The notes beneath the pieces were generated by a model. It saw only the letters and a list, made by a program, of their open reading frames with translations, was not told the DNA's origin and ran no database searches. A program made the position numbers and the translations under genes. A DNA stretch of 64,000 nucleotides from Blasia pusilla. Its lineage: Eukaryota > Marchantiophyta > Marchantiopsida > Blasiales. The first letter of the stretch is position 1. Each line of letters begins with the position of its first letter. The stretch is from positions 29,140,001 through 29,204,000 of the forward strand of contig CM114271.1 in the NCBI GenBank assembly GCA_050084515.1, written 5' to 3'. Below, in pieces: positions 1-10,802 of this stretch.

Positions 1-2130
1 TGTTGATCCTTTGGCCGCCGAACGTTTGGTACATGCTGCCTGACACATTAAGTCAAAACGTGAAAGGCATGAAAATGAGCAATAGCAAAGAGTACGCGTA
101 CCATCCATGGAATCACCTTGAAGCGTGTCACAAGGGGATTGGAGAATACTTCATTCTCCGAATGAATGTAGCATGGTGAGTATAGATAATGGATGTATCA
201 TATACACAAAAGGAGCGAAAAAATGGAATAAGAGTGTTGTACTCTTGCATAATATAACTCCTCAAATATGGTCGCACGAGAAACTGAATTGAATACATTC
301 GCCATATCCACTTGAATTAGAACTCAGGTTGCACACGAAAAAAGTCCGTGTCCACGTCCATGAACTTATGTGCATCCCTAGGACAGACATGTCCGTGCAA
401 GCGCGAGTACGTGCGGCCCGCACGAGAGCCTACCTCGCCCGTAACGTACACACGGACTTGGCCCGCCCGCACCTAGTCTAAGAACCCGTCACCCTTTTTG
501 TAGCCTGCATTGGCGGGCCCTAAGCCCGCATTAGTCTGTAGGCCCAATCCCGCCCTACATGGGTCCTACGTGGGCTTAGGGCGGGCCGATGTGGGCTACG
601 TACCGGCTGATTCCTGTCCGCCTCCCTTAATCTGATTTATGCTCTCTATGTGGCCTTGACACAAATTGGGTTAGAAAAGAATAATTCCCAGTCAAGGTGA
701 CTTGTCAGTGAATTTAAACAGAAAGCTAGAGATATGATCATGTTTGTTCATGAATTTACTCTCTAACTACATGCGTTGTTTCACAACCAAATGCATTGTT
801 TTCTCACCATGTTGGTCATGTAAGGTCCATATTCATCTTTTCCTAACCACATTTGTAGTTTCATAACTACCGTAACATCAAATGCTTCGTGAGCAAGTCT
901 AGGATTTTGAGACCATGGTCTTGTTGGGAACTTACTATATGTGAAATCAAGTAAAATTTTAAATTAGGTTAGGATGTTTCAGATTTTGCAATTAGAACTA
1001 GCATTTCCCAAATTAGCATTTCCCAAATTTCAATTTTGTTGAATAGAATTAAAGAGATTTCTCACAATGGTCCTACAACCAATTGCATTTATGCATGATA
1101 TCTTTGCTTTTCTTTTTACGTATTTTGTTGAGAATATGACTAATTTGGGCTAAAAATTCTACCATGCCCATTTTTCATAAAAAATTTTGAATTTCAGTCT
1201 TTTCAAAAATAATAAATTTTGCATCATGCTCCAAAACGGAGAAAATCAACTATTTTAGAAGATCAAAGGTTTACAAAGTTTTCGAATGTGTATTCTCTTG
1301 GGGTAATCTTACGTAGAATGTTGAGGAATCTATACAATTTTGCATATCCCGCACTCCATGGAAAATTGGGAAATAAAGATAATTCAAAGAGGGCTAAATA
1401 AGTGGACAAAAAGTTGAAATATTGCATCAAGAAGATGGTCAATCTAAATCTAGGCACGTGTCAAGGAAAAGGGGGGGTGGGGGGTTGCTTATTAAGGCAT
1501 TAGAGGCAAAAGCCAAGGTATCTAGTATTTTGATTAAGACCGTTGGTCCTACAAATATTATGAATGCTTGATATCTTCTTCACCCCATTTTAGGATTTTT
1601 GTGGAGTATATGATAGACATGTACTTATCTCAAACATATATCTGAATATCTATAGTAAAAGAATATTTTTAAAATTCTTATGCATTATTAGTTCAAAATA
1701 TAATGTGTATCATGTCGCGATTCCCAATACTATTATAACCCATAAAGATTTTTCATTCTTTTGGAGATATGATTATCCTATAAGATTGAAAAGAGTCTTG
1801 TGTCCATTAATAATATTAAACAAAGAAAAAACATAAATTTTTTTATCAAAATGAACCTCACATATTGATCAATGGTTTGAATTGGGATAGAATAGGATCA
1901 CTCATTTAATAGATTGGTTTTGCAATATTTGGAGGAACTAAAAATTTTCATCTACACTTTAGTCCACTTTCATATATGGATTCTACAGATATTCCCACGA
2001 GAGATCAAGAATTGATCAAAATAGTTTTGCCGGAGTCCGAACCTCAAACAAATTAATGGATACTCCTCTTGTTGAGGCATTAGCTATTGTTGATTAGAAA
2101 CCTCTTTAGTCACAAGAGGAGTGTCTCATA
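1..2130. other. Spacer without recognisable gene
   Basis: No open frame with recognisable protein similarity was seen on either strand. The interval around 330-620 is clearly richer in G and C than the AT-rich DNA after 650, and it carries many GGCCC/GGGCC words. The rest is low-complexity AT-rich sequence typical of plant intergenic DNA. A short frame near 1219-1401 faintly resembles a kinase segment but was rejected. Confidence 0.5.
512..587. repeat. GC-rich imperfect inverted repeat
   Basis: Arms at 512-529 and 570-587 match at about 15 of 18 positions as inverted copies around the shared core CCCTAAGCCC, with a loop of about 40 bases. It sits in the only GC-rich island of the first 2 kb. 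Function unknown; it could be a remnant of a transposable-element terminal region. Confidence 0.45.
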
Positions 2131-2142
2131 TTGGAGGTCCTC

Positions 2143-2475
2143 ATGGAGATCGTTGCTGGTTTGAGGGCTGATCTTGTAACAGGGAGTTCTTCATGTATGG
2201 TGGATGACAAGAGTGTGGACATTAGTGTAGTAGAACTGCTGTCCATTGTACCTCTGACATATCCTTTACTATCATTTGGGGAATTTTACACAATTTTGTG
2301 GAACATGGTGGCCAAGCTGAAACCTTTTTTCCATAGTTCGATGGGACAAAAGGTGTGGGATGGCGGGCAACACAACATTCTCTTGGATTCATATGATCCT
2401 GGGATGAAATGTATTTGGGAGGAGAGGAGATCTTGCTACATCAACCTTGGAGGGGATCTAAGAAGGAAGGTATAA
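2143..2475 (+). CDS. Unrecognised 110-codon ORF, possible exon or remnant
   Basis: The frame is open from an ATG at 2143 to a TAA at 2473-2475. The hypothetical product is mixed hydrophobic and polar with no domain I recognise. The DNA just before the stop reads AAG followed by GTATAA, which could equally be a splice donor ending an exon. No start context, promoter or partner exon could be identified, and the surroundings are AT-rich spacer. It may be a degenerate transposon fragment or chance. Confidence 0.15.
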   Translation: MEIVAGLRADLVTGSSSCMVDDKSVDISVVELLSIVPLTYPLLSFGEFYTILWNMVAKLKPFFHSSMGQKVWDGGQHNILLDSYDPGMKCIWEERRSCYINLGGDLRRKV

Positions 2476-4633
2476 ACTCAAAGAACATTCATGCAAATGT
2501 TATTTTTTGAGCGTTGGGGGATGGATATGGATTAGAGTACTATGCAGATCGGGACAAGTAACACAAGGTGCTACAATGAGGACTTTGGAAAACTTCTGAC
2601 GATCACCAAAAAAGAAGGAACCATCTACATTATCCACACCTAACCAAATGAGCATGAATCCATGTCTCAGGGAAACATGATCTATTTTCTTTGGGAGGAA
2701 TTATCCCAAAATCTACCAAGGCATCAACCCCAAGCAATTGAGTTATGGCAACTAGGGAGGCATCCAATGCATCATTTCCTTTGCTTGCTCACATGAATAG
2801 AGCTTACCCCTCAACGCAACAATCTCTCTTCACCAACACATCAGTGCTATTGAACAAAAGTGGTTCTACATCCTAGCCATCTTTGAGTTATATCCAACCC
2901 ACGCATTGTTGAGAAGGACTCGGCCTCCTTCTCAACGATTTACCATTTTGGATTGCCTTTGGAACTCACTTTAAGGAATTTATGAAATGGAAAGGGAAGA
3001 AATTAATTGAAATATTTTTTGTGCAGATGATGGAGCAAATTGTCTAACATATCAACTCTCTCAAAGTTGAGATGGTGAGAGCTATGATGAAATGAAAGTC
3101 AAACCTCATAACAAGAAAATCATTGAGGACGTGAGGGGTAGGGGACGTGTTTTTCAGAAATATGATAATAGTGTGAGGCAAGAATCCAAGGGAAAAATAA
3201 GATGATGTCGAACATGATTGATGTTTGCGAAAAGACTGACGAATACGTGACACTGTAACATTGAAGGGTAAATCCATCTTGATTGTGAATCAAATGAAGG
3301 TGGATATCTATTTGGGATCTGACTGGAAGATGGTTACTTGAAAGTCATGTCTAGAGTTCTTCCATTTTTCATTTAATATCTAGGTGGAAATTTGGAGAGT
3401 TTGTTTAAATATTCTCTTAGGGTTTAGAGGCATGGCCGCATGGGGGTATCATCTCCCAAAGTCTCATGATTTTCTAGTTTGTGACTAGAAAGCAAGGCCA
3501 AGAATATAAGAAGATAAAGGAAGAAGAGGAATTTACTTGGGGATTCACTTGGCTTACATTACTTTTCTCATTCATCTTGGGCCAAGACTTGTTTCTAGCA
3601 TCCATCCGATTGAAGTAAAACTCAATGGGCTTGGTCTTGGTAATCTACTCTCCCACTTTAATGGTTTTGAGTTTGTAATATTGACTCTAGGATGTAACTA
3701 AAAATCCAAGATCATGTTTGTTATCCCATATTTTTATTCAATCTCTAGATGGGAATTTAGAGAGTTTATTCTTCCATGGATTTTGGAGGCATGGAGGCAT
3801 CATCTCACAAAGTTTCATGATTTTGGAGATTGTGACAAAAAAGCAGGTCCAAGAATAGAAGAAGAGGTGGGCATTAGGAGAGGATTCAATCTCAAGAATT
3901 CAAATGGTTGATGTATCCATGGAAGAAGTTTGGATATTTTTCATTTTTCCAATTAAAAACTTCTTAGAGGATACATAATGCTTAGAGGGATAATTTTTTC
4001 ACTTCTAAGGATGAGGGAACTCAAAATTTTACCTTCAAGGTGAAATTTTGAGCAGAAAAGTCATAATCTAGTTTGTGTAGAACCACATGATAATGGTTAT
4101 ATATCCTCACGCCTTAGTGGGGAGGAGTTGCCTCATCTTGGACGTTGAAAGGAGTGGCTAGGATGGTGTATAGGGTTACATTTAGGGTACCTTTTTGAAT
4201 GTCTCTAATGAGACAATCCTCTAGATCTTGGAAGATCCAACTGTCTATGTTTTTAGATGGATGGGGAGGGGATGGTTGCATAGGGAAGGGGTAGTGTGGG
4301 AGCCCTGAATGGGAGCTTCATTAATTACTAGTTTTGCTACAGAGTCAATTGGAAGGCCCAAATTGTAACCTCAAAGGCCATAAAGATATTGCATGCAGTT
4401 CAAAATTGGAGAGCTTCAAATTGGATCCTAGGTGAGTTAACATGCACATGACGAGCTATTTTTGTATCTACTCATAACGTTTTCATTTCTTCTCTATGTT
4501 GTTTTTGGTTTCGGAAATCTGACATTACGATGTTTGTAAGTGGGATATTATCAATCATCACTAGGTAAAGATGCGTTGGAAAAAATCTACACTATTGAAT
4601 CCAGGTTTGGACTCTCCATCGAGTTGTTGTGCG
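2476..4633. other. Spacer between unrecognised ORF and element A
   Basis: No gene is recognisable. Short frames here have no sensible composition. The only structure seen is the pair of degenerate direct repeats at 3360-3515 and 3721-3868. Confidence 0.5.
3360..3868. repeat. Degenerate direct repeat pair (about 150 bp)
   Basis: Copy 1 spans about 3360-3515 and copy 2 about 3721-3868. Shared words include TTTAGAGAGTTT-like sequence, GAGGCATGG, CATCATCTC-like sequence, TCATGATTTT, TTGTGAC and CCAAGAATA, in the same order. Copy 1 has a short insertion after the GGCATGG word. This looks like an old segmental duplication inside a transposon remnant; no coding role is evident. Confidence 0.6.
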
Positions 4634-5398
4634 CATACACATTGCTAGACAACATACATCGCTGTCACCAAACACACACACAAACACGCACAATCCCGTG
4701 CTAACTCATGGCATCCAAACAACAAGACAAGACGTACCAAAATATCTCCAATCAAAGTAAGATCCAATCTCTCTCTACACCATCTCACACCATAGCTCTC
4801 AAAGGTGTGCACTCTCTCTCTTGTCAAACCAAACCCACTCTCCTAATGAGAGGCTTGGATTACACTCACAAGGCAAGGGACCATAGCTCCGCCGCCTCAT
4901 GCCAAGAGGTTCAACAAAGAGAGAATGAGCTCTCAAGCTCTCTCTCATTGTGGTATACCCCTCCCCTCTCCCAAGCTCTCTCCATGGTAACCTATTCTTC
5001 CAAGTCACCTCCTTGGCTCCTGACCTGATGTAGGAGGTCAAGGTCCACTTACCACAAAATAGAAAGTCGATCATATACTCAAAATGATACTTACCTAAAA
5101 TAGTAAGTTCCTCAATATGGCTCCAAATGAGCCGAAACGAAGGGAAAACCTGCTCTCTGAGGTTTCTAGGAGCCTCAGCCGGTCATCCTCGACCTATTAA
5201 GCTTGTCCTCCACTACTCATAAAGGTGCTCTACTAGATCTCACCGATCTATCCTAAAAGACGTGACAACTCTCATGCGCATGCACATCGATACACAACAT
5301 ACATCGTTGTCATCGAACACACACACAAACACGCACCATCCCATGCTAACTCATGGCATCCAAAAAACGAGACAAGAAGTACCAAAATATCTCCAATC
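4634..5398 (-). repeat. 3' LTR of element A
   Basis: On the minus strand this follows a GGGGGG polypurine tract. The stretch 4790-5270 is homologous to plus-strand DNA at about 38800-39200, upstream of the gag remnant of element B. Shared words there include GAGCTCATTCT and AAGCCTCTCATT. A direct repeat of about 115 bp occurs at both ends (5285-5398 and 4634-4753, both starting GATTGGAGATATTTTGGTAC on the minus strand). Exact LTR ends are not proven. Either the LTR contains an internal repeat, or a full LTR of about 645 bp is followed by a truncated second one. Confidence 0.65.
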
Positions 5399-5403
5399 CC
5401 CCC
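5398..5403 (-). other. Candidate polypurine tract of element A
   Basis: Six consecutive G residues (minus strand) lie directly before the sequence ATTGGAGATATT that begins the presumed 3' LTR and about 170 bases after the PHD stop codon. This is the position of the plus-strand primer site in LTR retrotransposons. The LTR would start with TG at about 5395. Confidence 0.5.
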
Positions 5404-5575
5404 TAGCTAGTGGTTAGGTCCCTCTAACTCCAGATAGCCATCTATCCCTACCTACCATGACATACATCTCTTGGTCGCTAAGAGCTAGAAGGCCGGGTGC
5501 TCATGTGGCCCCATCGTTAGTCGTCTTCTTGTCATCCATGTCACACATACCAATCGGAATGTAGAACTACCTACT

Positions 5576-6085
5576 CTATGTGCATTTGGGACACATCCAT
5601 CGTCCTTGAGGAACCCTAGTGAGAGGTGGCGTCAAACATGCCATATGCCATCCTCTCGAACACCCATCACAGACTAGCATTGTGGCCGCACCACGGGCAT
5701 AACCACACAATATACAACGCAAGCCCGAAGGAACTACTGCTAAGCTTAGATCTATTGTACCATCAATGTTAGGAAGGTGACATGGCGCACAATTACGCAC
5801 ATGGTCCTTCCATACCATACCATCACGTCCCTCCAGCAAGAGAACACCGGATGACAAAACTTCACGCACTCTCACGATAGTGCGCCCTGCAGTCACATCC
5901 AACGTCGTCGGTGCCGTCTGCTGCAAGAAGACATAATCTCCCTGATGAAACCTCCCGATAGTTGGTCGATAACCACCATCCCAAATAGTCGCATACCTCA
6001 ACGTATCCCGATGTTGCGCAATCGCCAAGTTCTTGAACGCCATGGGCATCACTCTACATAACAACTCAGCCCTCTGAGAACATGC
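5576..6085 (-). pseudogene. Integrase C-terminal region with PHD finger (element A)
   Basis: This continues the integrase in the same frame after a TGA at 6086-6088. Its first half (GDYVFLQQ, then VRVREVLSSGVLLLEG) looks like the beta-rich C-terminal region of Ty3/gypsy integrases. The last 45 residues, at 5582-5716, form a complete C4HC3 PHD finger. The eight ligands in order are CILC, CDGC, then H and C in GWHMAC, then CPKC, with the usual GW before the histidine and W two residues before the last pair. PHD fingers typically bind histone H3 tails, so a role in targeting integration to particular chromatin is inferred. Gypsy chromoviruses carry a chromodomain at this place; none is seen here. 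Terminates at TAG 5576-5578. Confidence 0.85.
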
Positions 6086-6958
6086 TCACATCCATACATC
6101 TGGGTCATCAAGGTCCAGCACCTCACCAGCCTCTCGACGAATGGCCGCTCGTAAATCTGGCTCTCGGCCATAAAGTAGCAAGTACGGTGAAAAAGACGCT
6201 AAGGATGCCTGCCTAGTGAATATGTATCCCATCGCCAACCACGTCAACTGGAGGTTCCAATCTCCTAGGTTACCTCTATGCAAGCCATACTTGCGTAAAC
6301 CCCTCTTCACCGTCTGCACAACTCTCTCCGCTAATCCATCCGCCTCAAGATGATCTCGCGAGGCCGTGCGGTGGTCGATCAACGCCTGATCACACAAGGC
6401 CTGGAACTCACCGCAAAACTTGGTACACTTGTCTGTCAACACCTCAACCGGTACGCCATAATGACTCAACACTCTGTCAAGGAAGGCATAAGCTACTCCC
6501 TCACTCGCTTTGTCAAGCAATTCAACCAACTCGATCCACTTCGAGAAGTGCTCGACCATCACCAACACATAACGACTGTGACGCTTTTTCAAAGGCAAAG
6601 GTCCTGCAAAATCCAAACTCCATCTATACCCTAAGCCCATGATCGGTAATGGATGCAATTGTGGAGTTGGAGCATTGAACGATGCTCAGACCCGATCACA
6701 CACCATACACTTGGCAACAAAGTGATGAACGTCAGTCTCCATGCCTCGCCAGCAATACTGAATCAGGAGCAAGTTGTACGTCGGCTTCACCCCAAAGTGA
6801 CCCAACTCCTCGTGGGCATGCTGCACTAGTCGTACTCTCTGTAAAGGATGTGGCACTACGTGTACTCTATCATCCTTCCAAACCATCAAAACATGTGTCC
6901 CCTCCCAACGAAACCGTCTAGCCCGCTGTAGGATCCGATCCCGCTCTCTAGCACCCAC
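6086..6958 (-). pseudogene. Retroviral-type integrase, zinc-binding and DDE core (element A)
   Basis: The N-terminal HHCC zinc module is visible as HEELGH followed by CMVC. The catalytic core has the first Asp in SLDFAGPL, the second in LTDKCTKF and the Glu in ADGLAERV. The second Asp and the Glu are 35 residues apart, the canonical D,D35E spacing. The enzyme would insert element cDNA into host chromosomes. A TGA at 6686-6688 interrupts it between the zinc module and the core, and a frame change near 6960-7230 separates it from RNase H. Catalytic residues themselves are intact. Usual glycines of the TDxGxEF motif are replaced (TDKCTKF), another sign of decay. Confidence 0.92.
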
Positions 6959-7229
6959 GATGCTCGCAACGCTACGAGTACTCCAAGACTACTCCATCAT
7001 CATGAATATCTCGGCCACCTGTGGTCTCCTCACTGGCCTTGGGATCCAAGGACTCTCCACTAGACCTCGCCATCGAAGTCTCCACACTTTGGCTCTCCAT
7101 AGCCAACATGCCTAAATAGGCTGACGCGTGCCATCCTGGCACTGACTCCTCATCACTCTCTCCATGCCATCGAGCTCTAGTCGCATCTCGATGACTCAGG
7201 CATGGGTTACGACTCAACCCATCTGCATC

Positions 7230-8700
7230 CTAGTGGACCGTCCCAGGTCTATGTACCACCTGAAAATCATACTCCTGCAACAACAGAGCCCATCTGGCAA
7301 GCTTCCCTGTAAGCTTGTCGGACTCCATCAACCACTTTAGTGGTTGATGATCAGTGATGATGGTAAAGGGGTTGCCAAATAAGTAACACCTGAAATACGC
7401 GATAGCCCACACTGCAGCCAAGCACTCACCCTCATACGAGCTGTACTTTGCCTCTACAACATTGTTCAAGCGGCTAGCGTAAGCCACCACGAACTCTCTA
7501 CCCTCATCATTATGCTGGGTGAGCACCGCTCCAAGCCCCAACATACTCCAATCTGTGTGTAGTTGGAAAGGACGCCCCTTGATCGAACTCCTCAAGATGG
7601 ACGTAGACATCAACCTGTCCTTAAGCAATTGAAATGCTTGCTCTTGCTCATCCCCCTTGTACCACTCGTGATCCACCTTGGTTAGCAAGGTCAGCGGCTT
7701 TGCAATCAAACTGAATCCCTTGACGTACCGCCGATAGAAGTTCGCCAATCCCATGAATGCACGAACACGGCTCACATCTGTAGGGCATGGAATACGTGAG
7801 ATAGCCTCTACCTTCGTTTGCTGAATACCAAGGCCCCTTGGGTATATCGTATGACCCAAGTACTCAATATGTTTGTAGAAGAACTTGCACTTGCCTGGAT
7901 GTAGCTTTAGCCCATGTAATTGCAATCATCAAAATACCTCCTCTAGATGTCGCTCATGCTCCTCAACCGTGGCGCTAAAGACTACAATGTCATCAATATA
8001 ACATCTAGAAAAATCCAGACCAGCCAAGATCTTATTCATGACCTTCTGAAACTCAGCCACGGCATTCTTTAACCCAAATGGTAAGAACCGCCACTAATAC
8101 AAACAATCCTTCCCGTGAGGATCGATGCCCCAAAATGCCATCTTTTGCCTGTCCTTCAATCTGATAGGCAATTGATGATATCCGACTCACAAATCCAATG
8201 AACTGAAGACCTTTGCGTGACCAATCGCATCAAAGATCTCCTCAGGGGTGGGCATGGCATACCTATCGGACTTCATCTGCCGATTGATAGGTCGGTAATC
8301 CCCACACATCCACCTATCCGTCCAGTTGCCATGCACATCCTTCTTGGCGGGCATGACAGTGGTAGATGCATACTCCCCATGCGACATCTCCACTAGTCTT
8401 GCTCCAACCAAGTCCTGGCTCCTACTGTGAATCAGATCCCTCTCCATATCACTGTACCTCTAGGGTCGTCGGAAGATCGGCGTATTACTCGAGAACTCAA
8501 TGCACATCCCTAGTCCCTTCAGCTTAATCAAATCCTCCATGCTAAACGCAAAGCAGCTCCTATAACTCCTGAGGAACTGATGTATTCGGCGCCGCTCTCC
8601 TCTTGTCAACTTAGGGCCCATATTTGGCTCCCAAGTCTCCATCATGACTTCGGTAGGACTCTCCGGCGTGGGTATTGGTGGTTGCTATGGTGCAACCCTG
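7230..8700 (-). pseudogene. Reverse transcriptase and RNase H (element A)
   Basis: The frame runs from about 8700, with stops at 8685-8687, 8460-8462, 8187-8189, 8094-8096, 7926-7931 (two adjacent TGA) and 7230-7232. RT landmarks in order are WMCGDYRPIN, FSSLDL, LPFGLKNA and the catalytic YIDD box at 7989-8000 followed by IVVFS, then LGHTIYP in the thumb region. RNase H follows with its acidic residues in FQLHTDWS, YEGECLA and ITDHQPL. It would copy element RNA into DNA. Each stop falls where Arg, Gln or Trp is normally conserved (for example LDL-stop-VGYHQL and LY-stop-WRFLPFG), which points to CGA or CAG codons changed to TGA or TAG. Confidence 0.93.
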
Positions 8701-8797
8701 TCTCAAACACCAACACTCCACCGCTCTTCTGCAACCAGCTACAAACTCTGATCTCCTCCACATGCAGTGCCCGGAATCACTCTCGATGTTGTGGCTA

Positions 8798-10280
8798 TCA
8801 TCTCCTGGCGTACCTGCAAAACATCCCAAGAAGTCCAAGGGTGTCTTTCATGATCTCCCCTGGTGTGTCGACCTCCTCGAGTCTCGCCCCAACCACTGCC
8901 TCCACCGTCTCGGTAGGTATAGGGCTCACCAACGCAACCGCTGTGATCTGTCGTGATCTCATCCGATGCTGCTCAGCCACTCCCAAGTTGAAGATCCATG
9001 TCAAGCAGTTCAGGTCCATCGCTTGACCCAAGACATGGCGTCGTGATGCCTCTGACACTGACGGTACTGTTGTCACTCCTGTTGGAAATCCCATCGCTCG
9101 CTCTCTCTCGTGGGCGTTGGGCTCCACCAACCGCTGAACCTGGTCATCCCAAACCAAGGCAAGATCGGCCTCCTTGTATGGATAGGAAGCGGGAAAACTC
9201 ACGAAGGTGGGAAAGGCTGCCCGCGGCCTGCCTACCTTGTTGACCACAGTCAACGGTGGTCGATCATCGTGCCCCATTGCGTATGATCGACGACCTGGAT
9301 CCAGAATGGAATCCACTAACAAATGGGAGTGGCGCTCCACTCTCACATACGCCCTTCGTAACACCGCATGGGGCACCAAGTTGGTCCACCATAGAGGCGG
9401 GCGATGGGCTCTAGAACCTACACTCGCGGTATCCAAGAACATTGTTGGGCCGATCCATGCACGCACGTGATGAGCACTCGTCACCAACCGTGACCTGGAG
9501 TCTCCTAAGATCGGCACATTCTCCAGAATGTAGGCTGGACAACGAGACTGGTGCTTCTGCAACTGACATAAGACCCTCAACATCTCCCAAGAAAACCTAG
9601 ACCGAGTGTCAGCCAACCCCTTGCCTCGTCCTGCACTGGATTGGCCCTGACATGGCTAACCGGCAATGACCAAATCAATGGTCCCTACTCGCTATAAGTC
9701 CTGCGCCCCCAACAACAAAATATTCCTCGGTAGGGAACTCTGGTAACCCCTCTACCGTGGACATAGATAATAAGTCGGGAAAACGTTGGCGTAATTGGGC
9801 CACATATCATAGTGAGACGCGCCTCGCAACATCATCACTCTCCACATACAGGTACTGTTGTACTCGCACTTCTGCCTGTAAAATAGCAGCTAACCCGGTG
9901 CTAATCCCTCCAAAGAGATCTAACACTCAAAAATCCTCCTCCGGGGTACACCACACAATGGGTGTGGTATCCAAGGGTGTCATCGTAGCACTCCCTGCTA
10001 CTTCGGGTTCCTCAGACCCGTCATGCTCTGGTGTAAATGCCTCGCTCCACGCGGTCTGCACGTGCTCATCTGCCAATCGTCGAAGCTCCCCAGTCAAGCC
10101 CCACAGCGGCACCTCTCCTTCACGGAATAATGCGGCTACCATAACACTCCTCTCCATAGAAATTTCAGGAACAGGAGTATCCCTTGCATAGACATGTCCC
10201 TCAATCAAATCACTAGGCCAAGTGATGGCACCGCTAAATGTTGCTAAGGTCGCCATCTCTCCTGGCCGTTGCTCAATCAT
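8798..10280 (-). pseudogene. C5-cytosine DNA methyltransferase domain inside the retrotransposon polyprotein
   Basis: This lies between retropepsin and RT. Motif I (SAM binding) reads VLDLFGGISTGLA at about 9888-9926. Motif II is YVESD at 9834-9848. Motif IV, the catalytic loop, has PCQG at 9644-9655 after DLVIAG and is followed by GRGKGLADTRS. Motif VI is ENV at 9515-9523. Motif VIII-like SRAHRPPLWWTNL is at 9377-9415. Motif IX-like EPNAHERERAMGFPTG is at 9077-9124 and motif X-like HVLGQAMDLN at about 9008-9037. The enzyme class transfers methyl from SAM to cytosine C5. The part from 9930 to 10280, in the same frame as motif I, is an unrecognised N-terminal extension. Breaks: TGA at 9927-9929, TGA at 9807-9809, a frame change near 9690 and TAG at 9656-9658 immediately before PCQG. 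The target-recognition region lies at about 9125-9376. Whether it groups with DNMT3/DRM-like or other families needs a tree. Confidence 0.9.
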
Positions 10281-10361
10281 TGCACTTGTGAATCAAACGA
10301 GTAATGAGCTAAGGCGCCCATCACCTGACTACCATCTTGGTGTGTAGGACGTTGACTCCTC

Positions 10362-10802
10362 CTAGTAATCCAGGGCAAATCCCATCAAGTATAACACTGC
10401 TCCACCAACCAAGACGTCGTAGGACTCTACATCAATCACTATCGCCTTGGCTCGCACCACGGACTCATCTGTAGGATGTCCCGGGCGAATCCTCACCACG
10501 ACCTCTTGTCCGGTGAGATACTGTGTGGTACTCGCTCCACCCAAGGATGTCTGTATCCGGAATGGACAACGCTCCACATCGGCTCTCATAAAGCCCAATC
10601 CTTTGAATGACGCTTTCCCCAACATCAAGGGTTGCACTCTTGAATCCAACAAGACGCAATACGGACTAAAAGCTCTACCTCCGAGACTCACCAATTGGAA
10701 GACCTCTCCCCGGTTATCGAGCAACGCAACACCAGGAGAAGCCATGGCATGCTCTATCACGGGTTTAGCGGGCATCTCCGCCATCCTAGCAGCCGCAGCC
10801 TG
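10362..10802 (-). pseudogene. Retropepsin-like aspartic protease (element A)
   Basis: The frame is the same as the gag C-terminal part and the methyltransferase N-terminal part. The active-site region reads VLLDSRVQPLMLG at about 10638-10646; the normal triplet is DSG or DTG, and here the glycine codon GGA appears as AGA, a G>A transition. The second conserved segment is YDVLVGGAVLYLMGF near the C-terminus, matching the hydrophobic-hydrophobic-Gly flap-partner motif of retropepsins. It would cleave the polyprotein. Ends at TAG 10362-10364; further stops at 10329-10331 (TAG) and 10293-10295 (TGA) separate it from the methyltransferase. Confidence 0.82.

Noticed and set aside
1219-1401. Short plus-strand frame with a kinase-like phrase (NVYSLGVILRRML)
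   Set aside because: Only about 12 residues resemble a kinase subdomain, no other kinase motif is nearby, and the region is AT-rich spacer.
10465-10659. Alternative-frame ORFs over the retropepsin and gag regions
   Set aside because: They are shadows of the element A polyprotein frames.
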